This document shows positions 27,224 to 37,253 of a stretch of 64,000 nucleotides of DNA, piece after piece. Positions within the stretch are counted from its first letter, which is position 1. Each line of letters starts with the position of its first letter. The translations under genes and the position numbers were made by a program. Below the pieces are notes generated by a model. That model saw nothing but the letters and a program-made list of their open reading frames with translations, was not told where the DNA came from and searched no databases. This DNA comes from Sphingopyxis indica (lineage in GTDB: Bacteria > Pseudomonadota > Alphaproteobacteria > Sphingomonadales > Sphingomonadaceae): contig NZ_FZPA01000010.1 in NCBI RefSeq assembly GCF_900188185.1, forward strand, positions 121,734-185,733, written 5' to 3'.

Positions 27224-28554
27224 AGGTTCCCCGCGCGCTTGATGCCCAGATAGGCCTCGACCGCGCTCGCCCCCATCGCGTCGGCCGGAACCTCGATCAC
27301 ATCGACCCCGAGCCGCTGCAGCCGCGCGATCACGAGGCGCCGTTCGCGCAGCATCGCCGCGGCGACATTGGCGCGGGTGACGTCGGCGGGGGCGTGGGGG
27401 CGGCGGCGCTCCTCGCTTTCAAGCTCCTCATCCTCGATGACCACGAACAGCAGTCGATGCTTTTTAACGAGCCGCCCCGCGGCGCGGATCATCAAATCGG
27501 CGCTCGTCGCATCGGTGAATTCGGTGAACAGGATGATCAGCGACCGCCGGTCGAGCCGCGCGCCGAGCGCCGCGAGCGCGAGGGTGAAATTGCTTTCGAC
27601 ATGCGCATAGTCGATCCGCGCCGCGGCGCGCTGCAACGCGGGGAAATCCTGCGTGTGCATATAGGCGGGGGTCAGCGCGTGCGGCTGCGCGGCGAAGGAG
27701 AAGAGGCTGATCCGGTCGTGCAGTTTCAACCCGACAAAGGCGAGCAGCAGCGCCGCCGACACCGCGCGGTCGACGCGCGGCATCCCGCCCGCCGGCTCGG
27801 CCATCGTCCGCCCGGCGTCGATCGCCAGCACGACGCGATTGTCGCGCTCGACGCGATATTCCTTGGCGAGCAGCTTCACATGGCGCGCCGAGGCAGTCCA
27901 GTCGATCGCCCGCCGGTCCATCCCGGGGTGATATTCGGCGAGCGCCTCATATTCGCTGCCCTCGCCGCGCAGCCGCTGTTGCCTCAGGCCGAACAGGCTG
28001 TTGCGCTGGAACAATCGCCTTCCTTCCTCGGTCGCGGCGCGAAGGCTGGGGACGACGCTGATTGCCCCCCCGACGCCGAAGCGGCGCTGCTTCCACACGA
28101 GCCCGAGCGGGCCGCGCCAGCGGACCCACAGCGCCTCAAGTCGCGCTTCGCCCCGCCGGGCCGCGGCGAGCGGCAGCGTCTGCACGAGCGTGTGCGGGTG
28201 CGCGTCGCCCGCGTCGGCGGCGCGCATCCGCCCGGCGATCCGCCCGCCTTCGGCGAGCCGCTCGTCGACCTGAAGCGCCAGTTCGGCGCCGCCTCCGGGC
28301 ACCGTCCCGCTGCTGCGCGCGGCAAGCGTCAGTTCGAAGGGATCGCCGACGCCGACCTGATACGGAAAGCGCGCATCGAGCGCGAGCCGTCGCGGGCTCG
28401 CGCCGAAGAGGATGTCGAGGATCAGGCACGCGGCGATCACGCCGATCCACGCCGGCGCGACCAGCCACAGCTCGGGCCGCACGAGCCCGAGCGCAAGCGC
28501 CGCGGGCGCGCCCGCGAGCAACAGAAAGATCGCACGGCGGGTGGGGTAGATCAT
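27220..28554 (-). CDS. DUF58 protein (vWA-like partner of MoxR)
   Basis: A 444-residue protein: two membrane helices near the N-terminus (RAIFLLLAGAPAALALGL and LVAPAWIGVIAACLILDILFG), a beta-rich periplasmic segment, then the DUF58 core EYHPGMDRRAIDWTASARH followed by a von Willebrand A-like domain (VVLAIDAGRTMAEP, with MIDAS-like Asp). It works with MoxR AAA+ ATPases in the assembly or activation of membrane or enzyme complexes. The start is ATG 28554. The 190-base gap to MoxR is the only break in the operon and is filled by a repeat. Confidence 0.9.
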   Translation of the reverse strand: MIYPTRRAIFLLLAGAPAALALGLVRPELWLVAPAWIGVIAACLILDILFGASPRRLALDARFPYQVGVGDPFELTLAARSSGTVPGGGAELALQVDERLAEGGRIAGRMRAADAGDAHPHTLVQTLPLAAARRGEARLEALWVRWRGPLGLVWKQRRFGVGGAISVVPSLRAATEEGRRLFQRNSLFGLRQQRLRGEGSEYEALAEYHPGMDRRAIDWTASARHVKLLAKEYRVERDNRVVLAIDAGRTMAEPAGGMPRVDRAVSAALLLAFVGLKLHDRISLFSFAAQPHALTPAYMHTQDFPALQRAAARIDYAHVESNFTLALAALGARLDRRSLIILFTEFTDATSADLMIRAAGRLVKKHRLLFVVIEDEELESEERRRPHAPADVTRANVAAAMLRERRLVIARLQRLGVDVIEVPADAMGASAVEAYLGIKRAGNL

Positions 28555-28567
28555 GGCAAACCCTTCT

Positions 28568-28723
28568 CCGCATCCCCGAGCGAAGACGAGGGGCATTGCC
28601 GAGCGAAGTCGAGGCTGCGACGCTGCGGTTCTCGCTCCGCTCGAACGAGCCCCTCGTCTTCGGCCAATGGCCGAAGTTTATCCTGAGCGCCCGCCAGGGC
28701 AGTCGAAGGGCTCGGGGATGCGG
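28568..28723. repeat. Nested inverted-repeat element inside the MoxR-DUF58 operon
   Basis: Outer arms CCGCATCCCCGAG (28568-28580) and CTCGGGGATGCGG (28711-28723) are perfect complements. Inner arms CGAAGACGAGGGGC (28581-28594) and GCCCCTCGTCTTCG (28649-28662) are also perfect complements. The element contains short direct motifs of the GAGCGAAGTCGA / CAGTCGAAGG type. It fills the gap between two genes that are overlapping or nearly so elsewhere in this operon, which suggests later insertion of a small non-autonomous element. Confidence 0.8.
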
Positions 28724-28744
28724 AATTGAAAATAGCTGGCTCGA

Positions 28745-29699
<955 letters not shown>

Positions 29700-29710
<11 letters not shown>

Positions 29711-30932
29711 GCAATAAATCCTTTCTGATGTCGTGGAGCGCCTGCGCGTCCTCCAGAAATTCGTGGGGGCTTCGCGCGAGCGGCAGCCGCCGCGCGAGCG
29801 CCGAAAAGGGCTCGCGTCCGGCGGGAAGGTGGCGGTCGATCCAGCCGTCGGTTTCGGCCTCGTCGAGGCCTGCGGGCGCGTGCAGCCGCCGCGCGATCGC
29901 GCCGCGCTGGTTCGCCACATAGGCGCGCGCGCCGTCGAGATCGCGCCCCGCCTGCGCGATCAGCTCGGCGCTGTTCGCGATCAGCGCGGCCTTGGAGACC
30001 GGGATCGCGCGCGCGGGCCGCAGCGCCGGGCCGAAGCGCATCCACGCCTGCCACAGCGCGAGCAGGCCGGCGGCAATGACGCACAGCGTGATGCCGATGA
30101 AGGGCGGGACGAAGGCAAAGCGGAGCAGCGAGCGCCCGCCGCCGAAGCCGGCGAGCGTCAGGTCAAAGGCGAAGCCGCTCGCATTCGCATCCTCGCCGAT
30201 CGCATCGAGCAGCAACGCGGCGCCGCGCGCCTTGTCGCGCGAGGCGAAAGCGAAATTGTCGACAAGGTCGGGATCGGCGAGGATGTAGAGGTCGGCGTTC
30301 TTTGCGCGCGCAAGCAGAGCGCCGCCGCCAGGTGCGGCGATCAGCGTGTCGAGCGCGTCGCCTTTTATCGTCTGCACCTGTTTCGGCAGGATCAGTTCGA
30401 TCGCGCGTCCCGCGACCTCGCCGCGCACCCGTTGTCCGCCCGCTCCGCGCGGCCCGAGTTCGACGGCGCCGAAGCGCGCTTCGGGGAGCAGGCGGAGCGG
30501 CGGCGGCACCGCCATCGCAGGGCCGGACCAGCCGGGTTTTTCGGCTTCATTGGGGATCGGCAGCGCATACCATTTGGGCAGGATTACCAGCGTCGGCGCG
30601 CCGCCCTGGGCGTTCAGCAATTCGGCGACCTCGCCGGGCTGTGTCCGGTGCGTCGGGGTCAGGATCAGCAGCGGCTGATCTCCGCCGCCATAGCGTTCGG
30701 GTCGGCGGCGCAGTTCGACTTCGGCGCCCGCGCGCTCGAGCAGATCGACGATACCCCCAAAACCCGGCGCGCCGCGCGAAAGGGCATGGCCCTTGCCGTC
30801 GTTGCCGCTCCTGAGATCGGGGCCGAGCGCGATCAGCGCCCACAGCGCGATGAAAGCGATGATGCCGATGGCGATCACGCCGCCGATCAGCCGCGGGTCG
30901 AACGCCCGTTCATTCGCCGCCGCGCCGCTCAT
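29700..30932 (-). CDS. DUF4350 membrane protein
   Basis: A 410-residue protein with one N-terminal membrane helix ([20 protein letters not shown]), an extracytoplasmic GldG/IFT-like alpha-beta domain ([45 protein letters not shown]), a second helix near 280-300 ([20 protein letters not shown]) and a cytoplasmic helical C-terminus. This matches DUF4350 partners of MoxR. Coupled to DUF4129 by a four-base overlap. Confidence 0.85.
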
Positions 30933-31615
30933 GCGCGCGCCCAGCTCTTGGGCACCGTCAGCTCGGCATAGGCGCTGCGGCAGCCCGTCCAGGCCTCCGC
31001 GTCGATCGCGCGGCCGCCGAACAGGCTGATCTCGACCGCGCGCGCGATGCGGCTGAAGGCGCCGCGCGCGGTCGCGGGCAGGTCGCGCGCCTCGGCAAGC
31101 TCGCGCGAGGTCATCGCGGGGCGCACCAGCCCCGGGCGGCGCGTGTCGATATCCTCGATGCTGCGATAGAGCAGCAGGTGGACGGCTTCGGCGAAGCGCC
31201 CCGCCGCGGCGAGCGCATCGGCCTCGGCGAGCAGCGCGCGCGCGGCGCCCGCTTCGACGACGCCTTCCTCCTCGGCCTCGGCGCCCTTGCGGCGCAGCAA
31301 GGGCAAGCTGTCGACCCAGCGCGTGAAGGCGGGGACGAAATGATAGAGCAGCACGAGCGCCAGCGCCGCTATGGCGAGCCACAGCAGCGGCTTGTAGGCG
31401 GGCTGCGCCCATTCGAGGAAATCGCGCAGCGCGGCGAACAGCGAGCGCAGCCATTCGGGGGTTTCGGGCGCCGGAGGCGGCGCCGGAAGGCTGGTCTGGA
31501 TGGTGCCGCCCGCGATCGTCTGACTATAGCCGGGATCGACGAGTTCGGGGTCGATCAGCCAGCCCTCGCCGACGGGCGCGGCCGCAGCCGCCGCGAGGAC
31601 GAGCGGCGACATCAT
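30929..31615 (-). CDS. DUF4129 membrane protein, first gene of the MoxR operon
   Basis: A 228-residue protein: a possible N-terminal signal, a Pro-rich segment, one membrane helix (LLWLAIAALALVLLYHFV) and a cytoplasmic DUF4129 domain (ADALAAAGRFAEAVHLLLYRSIEDI, TSRELAEARDLP). In other bacteria this domain often accompanies transglutaminase-like proteins and MoxR. Two adjacent ATG codons (31615, 31612) are possible starts. Divergent from the ketoacid dehydrogenase gene across 155 bases. Confidence 0.85.
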   Translation of the reverse strand: MMSPLVLAAAAAAPVGEGWLIDPELVDPGYSQTIAGGTIQTSLPAPPPAPETPEWLRSLFAALRDFLEWAQPAYKPLLWLAIAALALVLLYHFVPAFTRWVDSLPLLRRKGAEAEEEGVVEAGAARALLAEADALAAAGRFAEAVHLLLYRSIEDIDTRRPGLVRPAMTSRELAEARDLPATARGAFSRIARAVEISLFGGRAIDAEAWTGCRSAYAELTVPKSWARA

Positions 31616-31770
31616 GTTGAAATTCCGGCCTCGCCCCGCATGGTCATCGCGCCAACAGGTAGCGCGAGGCGGCGCGCCAAGGCAAGAGATGCTTGCGCCG
31701 GCAACGGACGCGCTCTAGCCCCGCGCGATATGGTTGCAGCGGCAACCTTGTGGCCGGCAGGAGGACAGGC

Positions 31771-33972
31771 GTGGACGCGGCGCAGGCGGTGCATGAGAAG
31801 TTTCTGGCGGCGCTGGGCGAGGGGCGGCTGGCGCGCGCTGCCGATGCGCCCGATCCCGCCGCGACGGGGCTCTCGCGTGCCGAGGCCATCGACATCTTCC
31901 TATCGCAACTGACCAGCCGCCAGATGGACCGGTTGTCGCGCACGCTGCAGGCGCGGGGCGAGGGCTTCTACACGATCGGTTCGTCGGGGCACGAAGGCAA
32001 TGCCGCGGTCGCGGCGGCGCTGCGCGTCACCGATATGGCCTTCCTCCATTATCGCTCGAACGCCTTCCAGCTCCACCGGGCGCGCCAGCGTCCGGGCGGG
32101 ACGCCGAACTGGGACATGCTGCTGAGCTTTGCGGCATCGGCCGAGGACCCGATTTCGGGCGGGCGGCACAAGGTGATCGGCTCGAAACCGCTTGCGATCC
32201 CGCCGCAGACCTCGACGATCGCCTCGCACCTGCCGAAAGCGGTCGGCGCCGCCTTTTCGATCGGCATCGCGCGGCGGCTCGGCATGACCGATCTTCCGCT
32301 TCCCGCCGATGCCGTCGTCCTCGCGAGCTTCGGCGATGCGTCGGCGAACCATTCGACGGCGCAGGGCGCGTTCAACACCGCGGGCTGGACCGCCTATCAG
32401 GGGACGCCGATGCCGCTGATCTTCCTGTGCGAAGACAATGGCATCGGCATTTCTACGCGTACCCCGACGGGGTGGATCGAGGCGCAGTTCCGCAACCGCG
32501 CGGGGCTCCACTATATCCAGTGCGACGGCACCGACATCGTGTCGGCCTATGCGGGCGCGAAGGCGGCGGCGGACTATGCGCGCGGCACGCGAAAACCCGT
32601 GTTCCTGCACATGAGGGCGGTGCGGCTTTACGGCCACGCGGGGTCGGACGTGCAGGGCGCCTATCTGCCGAAAGCGCTGATCGAAGCCGACGAGGCGCGC
32701 GATCCGCTGCTCGCCGGCGCCGCGCTGATGACGCAGCAGGGCTGGATGACCGCGTCCGAGGTCGCCGAGGCCTATGAGGAGATCGGCGGGGCGCTGGCGC
32801 GGCAGGCCGAAGCGGCGATCCAGCGCCCCAAGCTGACGACGAGCGCCGCGGTGATGGCGAGCCTGATCCCGCCGAAGCGCGATCTGCCGCGCGCGAACAC
32901 CCCGTCGGACGAGGATCGCAAGGCGATGTTCGGCAGCGACTGGGGCCAGATGGACAAGCCGATGCACATGGCGCGGCTCCTGTCGTGGGCGCTCGCCGAC
33001 CTGATGCTCGCGCACAAGGAGATCGTCGTCGCGGGCGAGGATGTCGGGCCCAAGGGCGGCGTCTATAATGTCACGGCAAAGCTCCACCAGCGCTTCGGCT
33101 CGGCGCGCGTCGTCAACACGCTGCTCGACGAACAGGCGATCCTCGGCCTCGCGATCGGCATGGCGCACAACGGCTTCGTCCCGATGCCCGAAATCCAGTT
33201 CCTCGCCTATGTCCACAATGCCGAGGATCAGATCCGCGGCGAGGCCGCGACCTTGAGCTTCTTTTCGAACGGCCAGTACAGCAACCCGATGGTGATCCGT
33301 ATCGCCGGGCTGGGCTATCAAAAGGGTTTCGGCGGCCATTTCCACAATGACAACAGCCTCGCCGTCTTCCGCGACATTCCGGGCGTCATTCTTGCCGTGC
33401 CGTCGAACGGGCGCGATGCGGTGCAAATGCTGCGCGAATGCGTGCGTCTGGCGCGCGAGGAGCAGCGCGTCGTGGTCTTCGTCGAACCGATCGCCCTCTA
33501 TATGACCCGCGACCTGCACGAAGAGGGCGATGGCCTCTGGACGAGCGTTTACGAGGCGCCGGGCGAGGGGGCGCCGATCCGGCTCGGCGATGTCGGGGTG
33601 CATGGCGACGGCAGCGATCTTGCGATCGTCACCTATGGCAACGGCACTTATCTGTCGCGCCAGGCCGAAAAATTGCTCGCGGGCGACGGGGTCGAGGCGC
33701 GGGTGATCGACCTGCGCTGGCTCGGGCCGGTCGATGAGGGGAAGCTCGTCGCCGCGGTCGGCGACGCGCGGCGTATCCTGATCGTCGACGAATGCCGCAT
33801 CACCGGCTCGCAGAGCGAGGCGCTGATGGCGCTGTTCACCGAGCGCCTGCCCGATCGCAAGCTCGCACGCATCGCTGCCGACGACAGCTTCATTCCGCTC
33901 GGCAAGGCGGCGACTTTGACCCTGCCGAGCCGCGATTCGATCGTCGCCGCGGCGAAGGCGCTGCTGGCATGA
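31771..33972 (+). CDS. Fused alpha/beta E1 of a branched-chain-type 2-oxoacid dehydrogenase
   Basis: A 733-residue thiamine diphosphate enzyme. The alpha-type part (about 1-380) has GEGFYTIGSSGHEGNAAVAAAL, the phosphoserine-loop-like SGGRHKVIGSK region and the ThDP motif LASFGDASANHSTAQGAFN..CEDNGIGIS. The beta-type part (about 400-733) starts LLSWALADLMLAHKEIVVAGEDVG and ends with the transketolase C-terminal fold (LAIVTYGNGTYLSRQAE). It decarboxylates a 2-oxo acid for transfer to lipoyl E2. E2 and E3 genes are not nearby. GTG start after GGAGGACAGGC. The stop overlaps the acyltransferase start (ATGA). Confidence 0.9.
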   Translation: MDAAQAVHEKFLAALGEGRLARAADAPDPAATGLSRAEAIDIFLSQLTSRQMDRLSRTLQARGEGFYTIGSSGHEGNAAVAAALRVTDMAFLHYRSNAFQLHRARQRPGGTPNWDMLLSFAASAEDPISGGRHKVIGSKPLAIPPQTSTIASHLPKAVGAAFSIGIARRLGMTDLPLPADAVVLASFGDASANHSTAQGAFNTAGWTAYQGTPMPLIFLCEDNGIGISTRTPTGWIEAQFRNRAGLHYIQCDGTDIVSAYAGAKAAADYARGTRKPVFLHMRAVRLYGHAGSDVQGAYLPKALIEADEARDPLLAGAALMTQQGWMTASEVAEAYEEIGGALARQAEAAIQRPKLTTSAAVMASLIPPKRDLPRANTPSDEDRKAMFGSDWGQMDKPMHMARLLSWALADLMLAHKEIVVAGEDVGPKGGVYNVTAKLHQRFGSARVVNTLLDEQAILGLAIGMAHNGFVPMPEIQFLAYVHNAEDQIRGEAATLSFFSNGQYSNPMVIRIAGLGYQKGFGGHFHNDNSLAVFRDIPGVILAVPSNGRDAVQMLRECVRLAREEQRVVVFVEPIALYMTRDLHEEGDGLWTSVYEAPGEGAPIRLGDVGVHGDGSDLAIVTYGNGTYLSRQAEKLLAGDGVEARVIDLRWLGPVDEGKLVAAVGDARRILIVDECRITGSQSEALMALFTERLPDRKLARIAADDSFIPLGKAATLTLPSRDSIVAAAKALLA

Positions 33973-35021
33973 GCGGCCGCAAGACCGCGCTCGTCGTCGC
34001 GCCGGGGCGCGGCACCTATGGCAAGGGCGAACTCGGCAGCATCGCGCGGCTGCACGGGCGCCGCTTCGCCGGGCTGATCGCCGATTTCGACGCGCAGCGC
34101 CGCGCGCGCGGCCAGCCGACGGTGACCGAACTCGACGGCGCCGAACGCTTCAGCGTCGCGACGCACATGCGCGGCGACGTCGCGGCGCCGCTGATCTATA
34201 CCGCGACTATGCTCGATTTCCTCAGCATCGACCGCGATCGGTTCGACGTCGTTGCGGTCGCGGGCAATTCGATGGGCTGGTACAGCGCGCTCGCGCTCGG
34301 CGGCGCGGTGTCGGTCGAGGACGGCTTTCGCATCGCCAATGCGATGGGCCTGAACAGCCAGGCGCACGGGCCCGGCGGGCAGATATTGCTCCAGATCGTC
34401 GACGAGGACTGGCGGCCGGTGCCGGGACTGCGCGATGCGCTGCTCGGCCTCGCCGACGAAATCGCGGCGCGGCCCGGCCACGACCTTGCGCTGTCGATCG
34501 ACCTCGGCGGGATGCTCGTCTTCGCGGGCAATGAGGAGGGGCTTGGCGCGCTGCTGGCCGGGGTGCCGCCGACGCCGGGGCGCGATCCGCTGCGGCTTGC
34601 GGGGCACGGCCCGTTCCACACGCCATTGATGATCGGCAGTTCACAGAAGGCGAAGGCCGAACTCCCGTCCTCGCTCTTCCGCGCGCCTGCGCTGCCGATG
34701 GTCGATGGTCGCGGCCACGTCTGGCGCCGCTTTTCCTCCGACCCCGATGCGATATGGGACTATAGCTTCGGCCACCAGATCCTCGCGCCCTATGATTTCG
34801 CGGGCTCGGTACAGGTCGCAGTCAAGGAATATGCGCCCGACGTCATCATCCTGCCCGGCCCCGGCGACACGCTCGGCAGCGCGATCGCGCAATCGCTGAT
34901 CGGCATCGGCTGGCAGGGGCTGACGGGCAAGGCCGATTTCGCTGCGCGGCAGACGGAGGATCCGATCCTGCTGGCGATGGGGCGCCCCGATCAGCGTGCG
35001 CGCGTGGTGGCCGACGAATAG
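33969..35021 (+). CDS. FabD-like ACP S-malonyltransferase-fold protein
   Basis: A 350-residue protein with acyltransferase features: VAPGRGTYGKGELG at the N-terminus, the nucleophile elbow GNSMGWYSALALGG (Gly-x-Ser-x-Gly), and GHGPFHTPLM carrying the catalytic His. It is longer than FabD (about 310) and diverges from it. It is translationally coupled to the E1 dehydrogenase, so it may move a branched or short acyl group rather than malonyl, which is inference. A GC-rich hairpin follows the stop. Confidence 0.75.
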   Translation: MSGRKTALVVAPGRGTYGKGELGSIARLHGRRFAGLIADFDAQRRARGQPTVTELDGAERFSVATHMRGDVAAPLIYTATMLDFLSIDRDRFDVVAVAGNSMGWYSALALGGAVSVEDGFRIANAMGLNSQAHGPGGQILLQIVDEDWRPVPGLRDALLGLADEIAARPGHDLALSIDLGGMLVFAGNEEGLGALLAGVPPTPGRDPLRLAGHGPFHTPLMIGSSQKAKAELPSSLFRAPALPMVDGRGHVWRRFSSDPDAIWDYSFGHQILAPYDFAGSVQVAVKEYAPDVIILPGPGDTLGSAIAQSLIGIGWQGLTGKADFAARQTEDPILLAMGRPDQRARVVADE

Positions 35022-35053
35022 GGCCGACCGGGAGGTGGGCTCCCGGCCGGCCC
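35021..35053 (+). terminator. Strong hairpin after the acyltransferase gene
   Basis: GGGCCGACCGGGAG pairs with CTCCCGGCCGGCCC around a five-base loop, with one A-C mismatch in a 14-base stem. There is no U-tract, so it may be an intrinsic terminator of the GC-rich kind or simply an RNA-stabilising hairpin. Confidence 0.5.
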
Positions 35054-35187
35054 TGTGGGTGCGCGGCCAGGTGGGGAAGGCCGCGCGGAGGCGAACGGCA
35101 GCGCCCTTGGGGACCAACACAGGGGCGGTGGGCCGTTCGATATACTTATAGGATGGCCGCGCCGCGGCTGGCCGGATGCGGCGCGCA

Positions 35188-35835
35188 TCAAGCGCCATTT
35201 CGGATCGAAAATCCCGCCTGCGCCTGTTCGGCGATGAAGGCGAGGCGGAGCAGTTCGGCGACATTGGCGGCGCCTGCGCGGCGCATGATGTTCGCGCGAT
35301 GAACCTCGACGGTGCGCGGGCTGAGGTCGAGCCGCCGCGCGATCGCCTTGTTGCCGAGCCCCGCGGCGAGCGATTCGAGGATGTCGCGTTCGCGCGGGGT
35401 CAGTGCCGCGAGCCGCGTTTCGGCGTCGCGGTGCGCGGCGGCCGCCCGCCGCTGCGCATGCCAGTCGCTCAATGCCGCGTCGATCGTGCGCCGCACCAGC
35501 CGCGGGTCGAGCGGTGCAGGCAGCAAATCGTGCGCGCCGCCGCGCAAGACCGCGCGCGATTCGGCGATGCTCAGCCGTTCGGCGGCGACGAAGGCGACGA
35601 GGCCGGGGCAGGATGCGATGCGATCGAGCAGCGCGCCGCCGCTAACCTTCCCCGGCTGGCGCCAGCGAAAAAGCAGAATGGCGTCGCCCGGGTCGGGCTC
35701 GGCTTCGAGCCACGCGTCGGCGCTCGCAAAGCTCCGCACCACCCGCGTCGTCCCTGCGGCGATCGCGCGAAAGCAGGCGGCGCGCTCGGTCGCGTCGGGC
35801 AGGATCAGATGGATATGGCCCCCCGTCTCGGTCAT
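35188..35835 (-). CDS. FixJ/LuxR-type regulator with a pseudo-receiver domain
   Basis: A 215-residue protein. The C-terminal LuxR helix-turn-helix is clear: LTPRERDILESLAAGLGNKAIARRLDLSPRTVEVHRANIMRRAGAAN. The N-terminal 120 residues follow the FixJ receiver layout but lack the key residues: the phospho-acceptor Asp position reads ILLFRWRQPG, the acidic pair near the N-terminus is reduced to one Asp, and the Lys of the EKP motif is replaced (LLPAPL). It therefore probably does not respond to phosphorylation. The start could be ATG 35835 or ATG 35874. Confidence 0.8.
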   Translation of the reverse strand: MTETGGHIHLILPDATERAACFRAIAAGTTRVVRSFASADAWLEAEPDPGDAILLFRWRQPGKVSGGALLDRIASCPGLVAFVAAERLSIAESRAVLRGGAHDLLPAPLDPRLVRRTIDAALSDWHAQRRAAAAHRDAETRLAALTPRERDILESLAAGLGNKAIARRLDLSPRTVEVHRANIMRRAGAANVAELLRLAFIAEQAQAGFSIRNGA

Positions 35836-35942
35836 GCCGCCATGGTGTCGCAATCCGCGCGGCAGGCCGAGCATGATCGCCTCGGCTTCGGCGCCGGAAT
35901 GAAGCGATCGGCGGGGCCGGCAGCGGGGGCGGACACCCCCGA

Positions 35943-35994
35943 TTGACATGCGGCGCCCGCTCGTCTTTATGAAAAAGGAATTATTAAAGCGCTT
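35943..35994 (+). promoter_or_regulatory. Probable promoter and small palindrome before the ROK regulator gene
   Basis: A consensus -35 TTGACA at 35943-35948 is followed, after 17-19 bases, by TTTATG/TATGAA as a -10. Downstream, AAGCGCTT (35987-35994) is an eight-base palindrome in an AT-rich stretch, a core seen in LacI-type operators. The ROK start codon is 17 bases further on. Confidence 0.5.
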
Positions 35995-36011
35995 GCAGGG
36001 GCCGATCGACG

Positions 36012-37253
36012 ATGAGACTCAACCTTCCCGGTCGGGATCGCCGGCCGCCTGCAACGAGCGGTTCCGAGGCGCGCGACGCCCGCCTGACGCTCAGCCTGTC
36101 GGGAACGAACCTCGAGCGCGCGGGCGACTATAATCAGCGGATCGTGCTGCAGGCGATCCGCCTCAGCGAAGAAACGACGCGCAGCGAACTCGCGCGCGTG
36201 ACCGGACTGACCCCGCCGACGATCGCCAATATCACCAAGCGGCTCGAGGATCTGGGGCTCGTCAAGCCCGCGGGGCGGCTTCAGGGCCGGCGCGGCCAGC
36301 CGGCGATGCGGATCGTCATCGACCCCGACGGTGCCTTTTCGATCGGGCTCAACATCGACCGCGATCATATCACGCTGGTCACGCTCGACCTCGCGGGCCG
36401 CATCCGCAGCCGGCAGACGCGCGAGATCGCCTTCGCGCTTCCCGAAATGGTCGTCGGCTATGTCCGCGAGGTGCTGCCCGAACTGCTCGACGAAGGCGGC
36501 GTCGACCGCCGCCGCATCCTCGGCGTCGGGGTCGCGCTTCCCGACGATCTCGGACGGATCGCGCTGCCGCATCGGCCCGCGGCCTATGACGCGTGGAACG
36601 GTATCGACCTCGGCGAATTGCTCGGCGAGGTGCTGCCCTGGCCGCTCCACGCCGACAATGACGCCGCGTCGGCGGCGCTCGGCGAGGTGCATCTCGGCAA
36701 TGGCATCGCGCTGCCGAGCTTCTTCTATCTCTTGATCAGCGCCGGGCTCGGCGGCGGACTCGTCATCGACCGCAGCTATGTGCGCGGCGCCGATGCGCGT
36801 TCGGGCGAAATCTGGGCGATGCCCGACCCGGCGCGCGGCGCGGGCGCCAATGTGCAGGACACGGTGTCGCTCTCGGCGCTCTATGCCCGGCTCGAGGAAG
36901 CGGGGCACGCGGTCGACCGGCCCGAGGCGCTGGTCGACGGGTCGGGCGGCAAGGATGCGATCATCGGCGGGTGGCTCGACGATGCGGCCGACGCGCTCGT
37001 CCAGCCGCTGATCGCGGTCAACTGCCTGATCAATCCCGCTGCAATCCTGATCGGCGGGCGGCTGCCGGGCAGGCTCGCTGACGCGCTCGTCGAACGGCTC
37101 AACGCGCGCATGGCCGAACGTCAGCTTCCCGTCGTCGCGCCGGTGCGCCGCGCCGAGACCGCCGACGATGCCTCGGCGATCGGCGCCGCGATCATCCCCT
37201 TCCTCGACAATGTGCTGCCGTCCGAATCGATCCTGATGCAGGCGGGGCGTTAG
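36012..37253 (+). CDS. ROK-family transcriptional regulator (NagC/Mlc type)
   Basis: A 413-residue protein. The N-terminal winged helix (residues about 40-95: NQRIVLQAIRLSEETTRSELARVTGLTPPTIANITKRLEDLGLV) is followed by a ROK sugar-kinase-fold domain. The phosphate loop DxGGT is not conserved (GLNIDRDHITLV) and the zinc-binding His/Cys motif is missing, so it should sense a sugar without phosphorylating it. It heads the mannose-glycan region and is convergent with the sugar porter. A candidate operator lies at 38731-38746. Confidence 0.88.
   Translation: MRLNLPGRDRRPPATSGSEARDARLTLSLSGTNLERAGDYNQRIVLQAIRLSEETTRSELARVTGLTPPTIANITKRLEDLGLVKPAGRLQGRRGQPAMRIVIDPDGAFSIGLNIDRDHITLVTLDLAGRIRSRQTREIAFALPEMVVGYVREVLPELLDEGGVDRRRILGVGVALPDDLGRIALPHRPAAYDAWNGIDLGELLGEVLPWPLHADNDAASAALGEVHLGNGIALPSFFYLLISAGLGGGLVIDRSYVRGADARSGEIWAMPDPARGAGANVQDTVSLSALYARLEEAGHAVDRPEALVDGSGGKDAIIGGWLDDAADALVQPLIAVNCLINPAAILIGGRLPGRLADALVERLNARMAERQLPVVAPVRRAETADDASAIGAAIIPFLDNVLPSESILMQAGR

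Noticed and set aside
35948..36133. A 61-codon frame ahead of the ROK regulator
   Set aside because: It overlaps the regulator's start in another frame, sits on the putative promoter and has no protein features.
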